Origin: Amylostereum areolatum
Lineage: Eukaryota > Basidiomycota > Agaricomycetes > Russulales > Stereaceae
Direction of reading: 5' to 3'
Length of the DNA: 64,000 nt
NCBI GenBank assembly: GCA_012932865.1
Contig: SAXG01000007.1
Coordinates: 124,001-188,000 of the forward strand
Shown here: piece by piece, positions 32,709 to 44,394 of the stretch
Numbering within the stretch: the first letter of the stretch is position 1
How the letters are laid out: the number at the start of each line of letters is the position of its first letter
The notes under the pieces: model-generated
Seen by the model: only the letters and a program-made list of their open reading frames with translations
Told to the model about the DNA's origin: nothing
Database searches by the model: none
Position numbers and translations under genes: made by a program

Positions 32709-35700
32709 ATCGTCCTTCAACCGCGGCTGTTGAAAGGACACAGACAATGAACTTTTCAAATCGGTCTCCTGTGCAGGAAACAGGAGATGACGTAAATAGA
32801 ACAGTGTATATAAGGTCATACCAAGATGGGGCAACGCACGCTCCATCAATTCATATACCTGTTACGTTTCATGGAAAGTTCCGTAAAGCTGCCGCAAAGG
32901 CACTGCTAGATAGCGGAGCAAGCAGCACCCTGATCCATCCAGATTTCGTACGAAAACACAAGATGAATCTGATCCAACTGAAGAAGCCAATACCGATATA
33001 TAACGTTGATGGATCTAGGAACACTCTAGGAGAGATCAAACAGAAAGTGTACCTTCCAATGACGATGGAAGGGATCAACGGAGAAATTCACCGCGAAAAC
33101 TTAGGATTGTTCGTCACAGCCCTGGGAGGAGACGAAGTAATCTTAGGAACCCCTTGGCTCAAGAAACACAATCCTCATATCGATTGGAGAAAGAGACAGA
33201 TTACACTACAAACATGTCCAGGTACGTGCTTCACTACCAGTAAAACAATGATCGTCCAAGGAAAAGACGAACACTCTCTACAATCATTCGAAGAACAGAA
33301 GATCAACCATCACGCAACGATAGAAGAACAAGAAGACCCCGAATCCAACTCCGATCTCGCCGATATCAGGATAGTCAGAACGTTCCATGGAAAAACTGAC
33401 GTAGAAACGATGCCGATTGCAAAAGAAGCAAACGAACCCGGTATTTGGATAACAGCAAGAGCAACCAAGGCACAAGAACTCGCAGAAAGAGCGGCCATAG
33501 GAGAGAAGAAGAAGACACTCGATGAGATGATTCCGTCTAGTTACAAACAGTATCAGAAGGTATTCGAAAAGAAAGCGTCGGAACGCTTCCCAATCAGCAG
33601 ACCTTGGGATCACGCGATAGACCTGACTGAAGGATGGAAACCTCGAAATTGCAAAGTGTACCCAATGACGGTACCAGAACGGAAGGAACTGGACACATTC
33701 ATAGACGAGCATCTACGAAAAGGGTACATCCGAGAATCAAAATCAGAGATATCATCGCCCTTCTTCTTTATCAAGAAGAAAGATGGATCTCTTCGACCAG
33801 TACAGGACTATCGCTATCTTAACTCGATCACGGTCAAAAATGAATACCCGATACCACTCATCTCAGATCTCATCGACAAATTAAAAGGCGCTAAGATCTT
33901 CTCAAAGCTCGATCTCCGATGGGGATACAACAATGTTCGGATCAAAGAAGGAGATCAATGGAAAGCTGCGTTCAAAACAAACAGAGGCCTTTTCGAACCA
34001 ATGGTAATGTTCTTCGGACTAACCAACTCACCCGCAACATTCCAAGCAATGATGAACGCACTGTTCAAAGAATTAATAGACACCGGAAAAGTAGTGGTCT
34101 ATATGGATGACATACTGATATTTACAGAAACACTCGACGAACATAGAAAACTGATGAAAGAAGCCCTCCAACTTCTAGAACGGAACGATCTATTCCTCAA
34201 ACCAGAGAAGTGCTTCTTCGAACAACCATCGATCGAGTACCTAGGCGTGATAATCACGCACAACAAGGTACAGATGGATCCGGTCAAAGTCCAAGGACTA
34301 GCCGAATGGCCCACACCGAGGAAAGTAAAAGAAGTCCAATCATTCCTCGGATTTGGAAATTTCTATCGACGCTTCATCAAAGACTATTCCAAGATCGCCA
34401 GACCCCTATTCCAGCTCACAAAGAAAGACCACGAATGGAACTGGACGGCCGAATGTGAACGTACCTTCGAAAGACTGAAACGAGAATTCACATCGTCCCC
34501 AATCTTAATCATGCCCGATGAAAACAAACCATTCCGCATAGAGAGTGACGCCTCCGATTTTGCGTACGGAGCCATCCTATCGTAGCCAGATGAGATCGAA
34601 AGATGGCATCCGGTCGCATACCTATCCAAATCACTATCTCCCGCGGAACAAAATTACGAGATATACGACAAAGAACTCTTAGGAGTAGTGAAAGCCTTAG
34701 AACACTGGCGACACTATCTAGAAGGAGCGAACCACAAAGTCGAAATCTGGACAGATCATAAAAATCTAGAATATTTCACAACAGCTCAGAAACTCAATCG
34801 ACGACAAGCACGATGGAGCTTGTATCTGTCCCGTTTCGACTACACCTTGGTACACAAACCAGGAAGTACAAACAAGGCAGATGGACTTTCTAGAAGACCA
34901 GATCATAAGGAAGATATTCCAGACAACGACGACCGCATCCTGCTTCACCCTTCGGTTTTCAGAGCTAGAGCCACCGGAAGAGGAACAGTCGAAGCAGTCG
35001 GAGACAAAGAACTTCTCAAAGAACTAAGAAACTTCTCACACCTAGATGATGAAGTTTGGACAGCGTTAGATACAATCAAAAGATCGGGACCACGCACCCT
35101 CGCAAAAGGAATCGAAGATTGGAACTTCGAGAATGATCTGATCATCAGAAAAGGAAAGATCTATGTGCCACAGAATCTCGAACTCAGACGCATGATCCTA
35201 AAATCGCATCATGATCTAGAAACGATTGGACATCCAGGCGAAATGAAAACTCTGGAGCTAGTACAAAGAAACTTTTGGTGGCCAAAAATGATTTCCTTCG
35301 TAAAAAGTTATGTTCAAGGATGTCCCGTATGCCAGTCAACAAAGAATGTCACGCATCCGGCGAAACATCCATTACAACCTACGGAAATACCAGAACGACC
35401 ATGGGAAACAATCACATCAGATTTCATTACAGATCTTCCGATCTCCAACGGATTCGATTCGATCAACGTAGTCGTCGACAGGTTCACCAAAACCGCAGTA
35501 TTCACGCCGTGCCTAAAGACGATCAACGCAGAAGAAACAGCTGATCTTCTGATCGACAATGTTTACAGACGATTTGGACTATGGAAAAGAATGATATCGG
35601 ACAGAGGCCCTCAATTCGCATCCAAAGTATTCCAATCCATCTGCGAAAGCCTCGGAGTTATCTCGTCGCTCAGTACAGCGTATCATCCCCAGACGGATGG

Positions 35701-36591
35701 CGAAACAGAAAGAGTGAATCAAGAGTTAGAACAATATCTTCGAGCATTCTGCAACGGAGATCAAACGAATTGGGCAAAACTTCTACCAAAAGCAGAATTT
35801 GCACACAATATAAAACAACATTCAGCTACGAAAGCTTCCCCATTTGAACTCCTACACGGGTATCAACCGGTTTTTAACCCGGCAATACCAACCGATCCGC
35901 GAATACCGACAGCCGAAGAAAGAATAAAGAACTTTAAGGATGCATGGGACAACGCAGAAGCAAGTCTGGAAATAGCTGCCAAATTAATGAAAATGCAGCA
36001 TGATCAAACGTTCACACTGCGAGATCAACTCAAACAGGGTGACCAAGTATGGTTAGACGGAAAAAACCTTAACACGGTATACCCGAAAACTAAACTAGCA
36101 CCAAAGCGATTTGGCCCATTCAAAATCGAAAAGTAATAGGACCAGTAACCTATCGCTTAGAACTACCGGCGAAGTGGAAAATACATCCGGTATTTCACGC
36201 GACACTATTAATTCCGTTCAAAGAAACAGAACAATATGGAGAAGCTTACGAAAAGCCGCCTCCGGAACTAGTAAACGATGAAGAACTCTATGAACTAGAA
36301 ACAATAGTAGCCTCGAAATTAGACAAACGATATTCCGAACCATTACACTACTTCGTAAAATGGAAAGGATACCCAGACTCCGGTAACACATGGGAACCAG
36401 CATCTAATCTCGAAGGATCAAAAGATGCAATCGCAGAATTCCACCGGAATAACCCCAACGCACCGAAGTTGCCACCACAGCCAATCAAAGATACCAACAC
36501 AGAAGCCACTGATCGTGACGAAACTGAAGCAACGCAGCAAGAACGAAGACCAGCGAGACGAAAGAAACGCAAGACGAAAGTAAGACACTAA
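32705..36591 (+). pseudogene. pol: Pol polyprotein of element C1 (nonsense codon and frameshift)
   Basis: Domains in order: aspartic protease (ALLDSGASSTLIHP), RT (KLDLRWGYNNVRIK, VVYMDDILIF), RNase H (FRIESDASDFAYGAIL, EIYDKELLGVVKALEHWRHYLEG), zinc-binding HHCC (HHDLETIGHPGEMK..CPVCQSTK), DDE integrase (TSDFITDLP, SDRGPQFASKVF, HPQTDGETERVNQ) and a C-terminal chromodomain (LHYFVKWKGYPDSGNTWEP). Lesions: TAG at 34583-34585 in RNase H, where family alignment expects a sense codon, and a one-base deletion at about 36133/36134 that stops the frame at 36136. The chromodomain continues in another frame to TAA at 36589-36591. The chromodomain would target integration to histone-marked chromatin. 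Confidence 0.85.
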
Positions 36592-36674
36592 ATGAGACTC
36601 AACGGCATTCAGGCGAATGCACTGCCAACAAGGGGGGGATAAAAACCCTACGGGTTCAACAAGATAGATCACCA

Positions 36675-38682
36675 ATGTCCACCACCCCGAACGCAACCAA
36701 CATCTCCTCTACCAATCAGACCGTCTCACCCAACAATGTCGAACGCATCCGCCTCGTCTGCAACAGAGCACACCACACTCAACAGGAACGCACCCTCTGT
36801 GGAGACTGCTTCATCGCTCGATCGGCAGCAATCTTCGCAATTAAGTCAGTACCTCCTCCGTCTAGGTCAGGACCAGACGGAAGAACAGGGGGTAAGCCGA
36901 TTAGAAGCATACAGAAGAACCCTAACTGAAGCACCCGGATTCCTCACAGGTGCCAATGCAATCCCCGTGGTCCGGAGCGACGAAGGTCCCAACACCCGAT
37001 TCCCCGATACTCGAGAATCAAATAGCCCACATGATAGCCGGAAGTAGCGATCGAGCAGGCCAGGCAGCGGATCGACGACCTCAGGAGGGAGTCGGCCGAC
37101 GTCCAGGGCATCCTGGAAGACCACAACAAGATGCTCGACGAAGAACTCCACCAGCTGGACTTGAGGTACCTGACGCTCTCGACCGAAATGGAGGAACGAG
37201 AGGTCAAGCTCCTTCGACGATTCAGGAAGCTAGCGCAGCGGCTATACTCAACGTCGCAGAACTCCGAAAGTTCCTCACTGAAGTCGGACTCCGAGTCAAC
37301 TGGCTCAACTGGGAAAGACATACCTTCCGTGCCGCCTACGAAGGAGAAATCCTCCGAAGACGAATGGAAACTACCGGAGTTCCCCATATGTCGTCACGTG
37401 AAGGCCCCGACATCGACCTCATCTTCCATGGACATCACATCTCCCCGGGCTATACTGTTCGACCCGATCCCATCGCATCCGCCCTCACCAGACCCCCGTT
37501 CCTTCCTAACGCCCCTCCACGACCCGTCACCGCCCCCCACGCCACCAGGATCCTTACCCATCCCCGGCATCACCCAGATTAACCCCGTCCAGCCTCCCGT
37601 CGCTAGAAACGGATTACCCGGAGAGCAGTTCAGACAGCCCCTGCCAAGAGAGCTATCGGGACAGTCCCTGGTCCTTCCAGAGCCCAGACAACCGACCGGA
37701 CGACCGGCCAGCAGTCCGCGACCGATACCTAGGACACCTCCTCGGCTGCCCGCCATGCCTAGACCGCCAACTCCATTCCCACTATCTGCTAGCGACGCTC
37801 CCATGCCGTGGCACGGAAACCCCGCCCCCTATCCCTCATTCCTACGTCCGCACCCCGACCACGCTCGAGATCCCGTCACCCAGGATCCCCGAGTCACCGC
37901 ACAGCGACGTAAACATGATTCTGTCGACCCCGACGGAAGACCGTTCAAGCGGATCAGAGAGTTCAGACTCCCCGATGCATCGGGTGAGGAAGAACTTCAA
38001 GGAACTCAAGAAGATAGTCGATCGAATGATGGAATACCGCGCTCGCCGGAGACAGGAACTCAACCTAACGGACGAGTCGGACAGTTCAGCGGACGAATCG
38101 GACAGCTCGGCGGACAAATCGGAGAAGGACGACAGGACGAAGGGAGTAGCCGAGAATCCCTCGGACCCATGGAGCGACGAACCAACCACGTGGACGCAAG
38201 AGAAGTGGGACGTGATTCCCTCGAAGCCGCGGAAACGCTGCTGGAAATGCGGCAAGCGAGGCCATCTCCGCCGAGATTGTCCCCGTCGCAAGGGCGCTCC
38301 CCCTCACTTCCCCCGATCTCGGTCCTGCTATCCCCTCCGACCACAGACTCCTCTTCCTCACCCTCGCCCGGACCGTCCGGATATCAGTTACGGTCCAGGA
38401 ACACTGATGTCCCACCCCCACCTCCGACGTACCGACGCTACCGCCCGTGCCCACAGGCAGCTTCTGGGATTCCTCACGCGACGCGAGAGCCTGACGCACG
38501 AAGCCGCCCAGCACGCCACTGAGCAGTGGCTGTACTGGGAGGACGCAATGCTCCGCACTCAACAAGAACCACCCTCGCGCTTCAATCACTCCTGGCGCGT
38601 CGACGATCTCTTCTGGAAGGAGACAGATTGGGACTTGCAGGAAGCGGAGGAGTCGAAGGATCACTGGCCGAAGCCTTGGTAA
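36675..38682 (+). pseudogene. Accessory reading frames downstream of pol in C1 (coiled coil and CCHC)
   Basis: This region lies where some retroelements carry an extra gene. Open pieces in shifted frames seem to belong to one or two proteins: 36736-37047 (LSQYLLRLGQDQTEEQG), then a coiled coil (ARQRIDDLRRESADVQGI, LRYLTLSTEMEEREVKLLRRF) running into a Pro/Ser-rich 463-aa frame (37131-38522), and an overlapping frame 37915-38682 with FKELKKIVDRMMEYRARRRQ, an acidic repeat (TDESDSSADESDSSADKSE) and a CCHC knuckle (CWKCGKRGHLRRDCP). At least one indel near 37045 separates the first parts. It could be a second nucleic-acid-binding Gag-like protein. I recognise no family. Confidence 0.45.
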
Positions 38683-38724
38683 GCGCACGGACGAACTTTT
38701 ACCCATCATGTGCACTCGGACTTT

Positions 38725-38726
<2 letters not shown>

Positions 38727-38756
<30 letters not shown>

Positions 38757-38757
38757 T
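38727..38757. repeat. (ATC)n microsatellite
   Basis: About ten tandem atc/cat triplets. Confidence 0.85.
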
Positions 38758-39093
38758 TGTCGTCACGCTTCACGACTCATCGTTACGATACTCTTCGGAC
38801 TGATCACGGACTGCGCCCTCACTCGTACGCATATTTTCCTCGGACTTCTCTACTGTACCGGTTCCTATCGCTATGAGGAAGGCGAAACGCTTGGTATTCT
38901 CTACGCGACGCGCTGGCCGCGCCGTTTACTTACGACTCAGTTTTGATTATGTACAAATCATTGCTTACGATTGCTGGCAATGATTACATCATTGCCCCTC
39001 TGCATCGTAAGGATAAAAGGGAAAGCTATAAAGACCACAACACCCTCAGACATCGTCTAAACAAACCCACTCGCACCACCCACACCAACCGAT

Positions 39094-39471
39094 ATGTCTT
39101 CCACCCTCGCCCCCTCATCGCGCAACCTCTCCACCACCGACTCCACTCCTCACACCACTCCTCCTCCCTCGCCCGTTCTATCACGCACTCCCACGCCCGA
39201 CCCACAGACGAAGAACTCCTTCGTCATTCAAGAGAGTCACGGAACTCCTAAGCCGTCCGACGTCGCTCGCGCCATGAAGAGGGCGAGAAGCTTAGACGAA
39301 GAAGCTATGCAGGAGTCGAAGGGAAGATGCGGTATCAAGGATCTTCTGAAAGCGCGGACCTCGGTTCAAGAGTCCGGATCACGCGACGACGGCAAGGATA
39401 GGGCATCGGTTAGGGGCTACTACGATAGACGAAGAGGACTGAAAGTAGTAGAGGCGTTACTAAAGCGATAG
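39094..39471 (+). CDS. Small ORF with its own TATA box inside C1, unknown
   Basis: ATG 39094 (MSSTLAPSSRNLSTTDS) opens 125 aa ending VVEALLKR. The first half is Ser/Thr/Pro-rich, the second half basic and helical (DVARAMKRARSLDEEAMQESKG, RGYYDRRRGLKVVEALL). A TATA-like sequence (agctataaag, about 39024-39033) lies about 60 nt upstream, with a C/A-rich leader as in fungal mRNAs. A second TATA (gatataaagag at 39503-39513) precedes another short frame from ATG 39544. The function is unknown. They may be accessory genes of the retroelement or genes of sequence inserted between pol and the 3' LTR. Confidence 0.4.
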   Translation: MSSTLAPSSRNLSTTDSTPHTTPPPSPVLSRTPTPDPQTKNSFVIQESHGTPKPSDVARAMKRARSLDEEAMQESKGRCGIKDLLKARTSVQESGSRDDGKDRASVRGYYDRRRGLKVVEALLKR

Positions 39472-39773
39472 AATAGAATTCTATCGTTGAGGTCCGGGCA
39501 AGGATATAAAGAGTGAACATCAGAAAACGACAAACCCAGAAGCATGATCAATCAGCACAATCACCCGATCTCGCGATTTTCAATACGCCCACTCCACGCT
39601 GGCTCATCGCGTCATCAGCATCATCGTAGGACTTACGATCCTCACTTCCTCGCATCAACAATATTCCTTCTCCAATGGCGAAGAGTGAGCGATCGACAGC
39701 ATGTTCAAGACATCCCTCTAGAACCGCTTCGATTCAGGAATCTACGAGACGTAGATTCTAGAGAGGGGGATAG

Positions 39774-39999
39774 TGTTCAAACTTGTCCAAGGTACTTCAT
39801 TCCCATTGCCTTATTAGGAAGGACGTCGCTAAACGACGGATTACGACTGTGCCCCAGTTCGTAACCGTCTCAACACGCGACGACGACAGTGCCACAGATC
39901 GTCACCGTCTCAACGGCACGGCCACGACGTGCCACAGTCTCATCCCCGTAGATACTTGATGCGACCGTCGCTCAATGTACATAATTTACTCGACCTCCT
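39774..39999 (+). repeat. Truncated 3' LTR of element C1
   Basis: It begins TGTTCAAACTTGTCC after a purine-rich tract and shares blocks with the 5' LTR (ccgtctcaac, cagatcgtcaccgtctc, cgtagatacttgat, tttactcgacctcct). It ends before the TATA box, so it lacks most of the LTR. Confidence 0.7.
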
Positions 40000-40247
40000 G
40001 ACCCCATCTTGTCATATTTCCTTATTATAGACAGTCAGCCGAGTATGCCTAATCCCCATGTTCCCTGCTCGGCCAACGTCAGCCGCTCGCCCTTGATACA
40101 TGGTCGGCCGGTGTATATGCTGGACACCCTCCTACTTATGTCTCATATCATCCGGCCGACTTATCCTTCCCCACCACACCAGCAAATGTTACCCTCCACG
40201 GATAATGGTCGACCGAGGCCCTCCTGCTGTACACCACCTGTCTACTC

Positions 40248-40465
40248 CCCCATTCCACACCCCCATAGACCACAGTCGGCCGAGCACCTCCCCCAGGATC
40301 CTCCCCCATTCCACATCCCCATGGGCCACAGTCGGCCGTGCATCTCCCCTGGATCCCGCCCCATTCCATCCCCATAGGCCGCAGTCGGCCGTGCATCTCC
40401 CCTGGATCCCGCCCCATTCCATACCCCCATAGGCCGCAGTCGGCCGTGCACCTCCCTGGATCCTT
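40248..40465. repeat. Four-copy minisatellite, about 54-bp unit
   Basis: Units of the type ccccattcca..ccccatag.ccgcagtcggccgtgcatctcccctggatcccg repeat in tandem with small differences. Isolated ggccg-containing pieces continue to the left (40060-40220). The rest of 40000-41090 shows no gene that I can defend. Confidence 0.75.
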
Positions 40466-41096
40466 TACCCCGTTGACCGTTGGATACCTTACGGATAATA
40501 TCTACCACTTGCCTTCCCATTCTACCTCCTCGTAGCTCTCCTTTTATCAGAGTCTCGCAACATGTCACCCCGGTATCTTTACCCTATCCGTCCATAACCC
40601 GGGGGTCCAGTGCCAAAGGTGATGGTTGTCCCTACTACACCCCCGCATATCACCATGAAGAGAGACTCTGACTTTCCCTACGAGTATTGCAGGATCAGGA
40701 ATGTTGAATGGGCATATCATAAAAACATGGTCACCAGTATTGGGATGGATTTTGTAGCCACAGAACGAGTCGATATCTCCGGGGGTATACTGTCGTCGCA
40801 TTTGATTCCACACTGTACTCCAAGGGTTACAAAATACAGCAGTACAAGGTCTCAGCGTAGCTACTCCTCACCAGAGTCCCAGGACTTGTCCACCGCACTC
40901 AGACCCCCATGTAACTCAGCCCAAACACCCGCATGCTTATCAGCCCGCTGGATACTCTCCTCCTGCACCAGAGTCCCTGCCTCCTTACTGTCCACCGCAG
41001 TGTTGGCCGCACGATCTAGATGACGCGCGAGGGTCCACAGCGGCTGGAGCCATGTGTTTGACACCTCCGAATCCTCGTCCTGAGTTCGTGATTAGC

Positions 41097-41618
41097 CTAC
41101 ATGCGTACGACGATCGGACGACGACGCACCTTCAAAAAAGCCATCGTGACGAAGGTCACAAAGGCGGGCCCAACGTCGTACGGGGTCTCCACATTGTCGA
41201 AGCACCACCAGCAAGGGAGGTAGATCGGGAGTGCCGGGGGGTCCGTCCCATCTTCGGCCAAGGATGGGATCGCCGACCAATCCCCGCCCGTCCCCTCCAA
41301 GAGATACGATGCAGCCTGCACAATAATGTCCGGCACGTGGGTGGTAAGTCCCTGCGTCCTACAGTATCCAACGATACGGAAGACGAGGTTCTTCACCCCT
41401 GTAAACACTCAAAGTCCAAGGATAACTCACATGGGACTCACCAGCTCGTTCTGCACTGACACCTTGACCCCCGGGATCTCCCACTCCGTCCCTACCCCCA
41501 CCACGGGCCTTGCGGAGAGGTATTTGCCGGCCCTCCCAAGTCGCCATCCAAAGTACTCGATGAGGGCGTCCATCGCATCTGAGAAGAAGTAGTCTTTCGA
41601 CTGGAACTCGCTTTGCAT
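41097..41618 (-). CDS. Unknown protein, island gene U1
   Basis: ATG 41618 (MQSEFQSKDYFFSDAM) is followed by DALIEYFGWRLGRAG and VKVSVQNELVSPM, a short intron (gtgagttatc..ttacag), then a second exon with LVFRIVGYCRTQGL, VQAASYLLEGTGGDWSAIP and LPCWWCFDNVETPYDVGPAF, ending at 41097; about 160 aa. It looks like a small folded protein with many aromatic residues. No family is recognised. It is divergent from U2, with only about 230 nt between the two starts, so they may share a promoter. It lies at the left end of the interval that holds the KDZ and TET/JBP genes. Confidence 0.4.
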
Positions 41619-41846
41619 TGTGATAGAGGTGAGATCGCCGTCGAAGGATAGCGGGTGTGATTTGGGGGAAGTCAAGGGTAGGACGACAATCACACTTATG
41701 TCTTTTGAACGCAACAAACATCGGGCACGTGATCGATTTTCGCAAACAGCCGAAGCGTCCTTTTAGAACGATCATCCTTTATACCAACAACGTTTTTCCC
41801 CAGTCACTCCTGCTCTACACCTCTCCACCCGCATACACCCACCAAA

Positions 41847-42724
41847 ATGGAACACGTCCGGATCGAACTCACACCCATCAACATGAAAACGTTCGAGGGG
41901 AAACGACGCTTTCAAGAGTGGGAGGCCATGCAAGCGGAGCTATACCATTGCACCCAATGGATCCGACGGGCCGTGCGTGAGGTGCTGGAACGCGGTGTAG
42001 AGAATACCCCATGGAAGGCCGGCTTTGAGGCAGAATTGGTGCGTGCTTATACCCCCCTGAGCTCTGTATCTCCCTCACATTGTAACCCTCCCAGCACCAC
42101 TTGTCGTATGTCGCAGGGCAGTACTGTGTCCTTTCAGGCCGCTACTTGCCGCCTCAAGCACCCTTCTTCGACTTCCTCCAGGCCGTCAACACCACCATCA
42201 ACGCCGTCACCACCCCCGAGAAGATAGAAGACATCGTCGACATCATACCCTACGGCCCCGAGCTCCCCGACCCACTTTATCATCGTGCCGACGTCAACGA
42301 GTGGTGGAAGGAGGACCGTCAGGGGGATTGCCCTGTCCTAGACAAGGGCAGATCCCTCAATGATGCCATTACTTCGTGGGCTTTTACAGTGGTCCGTCTT
42401 TCATTCTCCCTCACGCACGGAATACTACTTACTATATTCTAGCCGGTTGGACCCTACACCGAGCACCCGAACATCCTGTTTGCAGGGACCCGCTCCGTTC
42501 AAGGCGAGTTCCAACCCACCAACACTGAGCACCTCGTCTCCACCACCAGCCACTTCATCAACACGCAAGTCATCGCCCTGGACCAACTTATTACCAACAA
42601 GACATACTTGCATGAGAACGTCGTGAAGGCCAGAAGGAGGGAGGCAGAAGTGGAGGCGAACCGCGCGCGAGATGCAATGGAGATGATGGGCTTCCCAGCG
42701 ATTGTGAGGTATGGCGCTGTATGA
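41847..42724 (+). CDS. Unknown protein, island gene U2
   Basis: ATG 41847 (MEHVRIELTPINMKTF) starts a three-exon gene: exon 1 ends FEAEL, exon 2 reads HHLSYVAGQYCVLSGRYLPP and DIVDIIPYGPELPDPLYHRAD and ends SWAFTV, exon 3 reads PVGPYTEHPNILFAGTRSVQ and ends in a helical tail (ENVVKARRREAEVEANRARD) at TGA 42722-42724. Both introns (about 58 and 55 nt) have GT..AG ends and keep frame. About 255 aa. No family is recognised and the function is unknown. The intact structure suggests it was functional recently. Confidence 0.45.
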
Positions 42725-43076
42725 ACATGTACTACTCTGTAATGTCAAAGTTGTATTAGAATCCCTAGACTCTGGCTTGTGGAGCTGTACCCATGGATGC
42801 ACGCCTTTGATCCCGCGGGCACGCACCCCCGGGGTTTCTTCTCGTGCCCTAAGGTTGACCTTCATACCCCGGCAGAGCGTCGTTCGCAGTCGCCAGACTA
42901 GGACGATCGTGTAGCATGTCATACCCATGGCACAGTGCTACAACTCGAATCACGCCCAACACGGAAGACTCTCACAATTATCGCCCCCGGAACGGCGTAT
43001 GGGACCCACGGGATGCGATTGCAGAGGTCTATTACATCGAAGGCGGGAAACATGCTGGTAGCTCAGAGTACGTAGT

Positions 43077-44367
43077 CTAAAACGCCTCCATTCCATCATC
43101 CTCAACCTTGGTACGGTGCCACCCGACGACGATGTCACTTCGAAAAGGAGTTAGTGTAAACAATCGCCGACAACCCGCCAACGACGTACCTTGGGATGCC
43201 TTCAAGGACCGACAACGTGTACGTCACGTCGTGCACAAATCCCCGCCAACGATACCATGGGCCGACGTAAATCTCCTCGTTGTAGACCGTCCCTTTGTGG
43301 ATGCTTGAGGCGTAGCGGTCAAGTGCAGCAAGGAGCCACAGGATGCCCCCGGTGCCGAAGTGCGCAACCTTCTTCCAGTTGTGACCCACGGGCGCCGCCT
43401 CTCTCACCGCGGTGTCGATTCCAACAGCGAGGGGGGGGCGGGCGTCACCGACGAGGAAGTCCCACCATGCAGCGAACACCTCGTGCGTCGCCTGGTCGCC
43501 GATGTTGTCGTCACGAGTCCACTGGGATTTGAACATTGGAGGCACTCTCTCTAGGTCTCCGAACTCAAACTCAAAGTCAGTTCCCGGGACGAGGTCGGGA
43601 TTTCATGGACGTACCTGCCAGTCATACTTGTTCTGCAGACGGGCCACGGTCACCATGAGGACCCTCCATTCACGCAGGACCTGTGAATCCAGGCGCACGA
43701 GGTAATCCGGCGACCACATATTGCGCATGCGCAGACGTATCCCAGCCAGCCGGTGAGGGACGAGGATGTCGGACTGGATGTGGAGGAACCGAACTGGTTC
43801 GGGTGCTTTGAACATCGGCACCCACACCTATTCGAGCCAGAAAGACAGGTCAGATAAAGGCCAGCACATCAAGTAACCAGTGCGCACCATCCCCTCGTCG
43901 AACCAGCTGTCCTCCAAAGGCTGCACAACCTCCAAGGCATCCTCGGACCATGCAAAGTCCATGTCCCGCCACGGACCCACCACCGGCATCCACACAGTCG
44001 TCCAGTACGGGGGGGGGTTTCCTAGCCAGGCGTCAGCGTCGAATGAGTGGTCGTCGTCGAGGGTCGCGAGGTTGTAGCTAGCGCCCCCGGGCCTGTGAGG
44101 CTTGTCACGAGGTCGAGGGCGCACAGAGGGCCTGGCTTGACCTGACGGTAAGGTTTGACGACGAGCATAGTAGTGGAGGAAAGCATGCGACGGGAGGACG
44201 GAGAGGAGGTGGAGGTGGAGGTGGAGGTGGACTAGATATTTATGGCGGGGAGTATTTGACCAAGCATATCCGTGGGGCATCCCGACAAAAAAAACCACCG
44301 GATATCTGTTTACGCTGGAGACCCACATACGGTCGCCGATCACCACGTTATGACCCCCGGACGTCAT
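43077..44367 (-). CDS. Unknown protein, island gene U3
   Basis: This multi-exon minus-strand gene has parts LDDDHSFDADAWLGNPPPYW and DMDFAWSEDALEVVQPLEDSW, then VPMFKAPEPVRFLHIQSDIL and VLREWRVLMVTVARLQNKYDW, then WWDFLVGDARPPLAVGIDTA and FGTGGILWLLAALDRYASSI, and a last short exon ending at 43077. The start is uncertain: ATG 44367 heads the open frame, but its first 60 residues look non-coding, so an ATG near 44187 with an extra intron may be right. It is rich in Trp and Leu and of unknown function. Its 5' end lies about 30 nt from the KDZ stop at 44395, the same strand and order as in a gene cluster. Confidence 0.4.
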
Positions 44368-44394
44368 GAAATAGCCGCAATGTTTACATATGGA

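Larger units (their letters stand above)
30106..39999 (+). mobile_element. Degenerate Ty3/gypsy chromovirus (element C1)
   Basis: A full 5' LTR (30106-30614) is followed by a TGG-containing primer-binding region, gag, pol ending in a chromodomain, about 3.2 kb of extra sequence with accessory frames, a purine run (gagaggggga) and a 3' LTR that starts at 39774 and stops abruptly at about 39999, before the TATA region. Pol has one nonsense codon and one frameshift. The LTRs share long blocks but differ by indels. The element is therefore non-autonomous today, and its right end was removed or overwritten. Confidence 0.8.

Noticed and set aside
38727..38757. Poly-His tract as a metal-binding protein
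   Set aside because: It is a triplet microsatellite downstream of the accessory frame, with no convincing gene around it.
40248..40465. CRISPR-like array (54-bp repeats with ggccg cores)
   Set aside because: The copies abut with no unique spacers; it is a plain minisatellite, and the genome is eukaryotic.
40610..41023. 137-aa plus-strand frame (MKRDSDFPYEYC...)
   Set aside because: There is no domain, no intron logic, and its second half is low-complexity Ser/Pro/Thr; it was left unannotated.
42917..43075. Small plus-strand ORF (about 52 aa) between U2 and U3
   Set aside because: It has no domain, no promoter sign, and it overlaps the inferred 3' end of U3.
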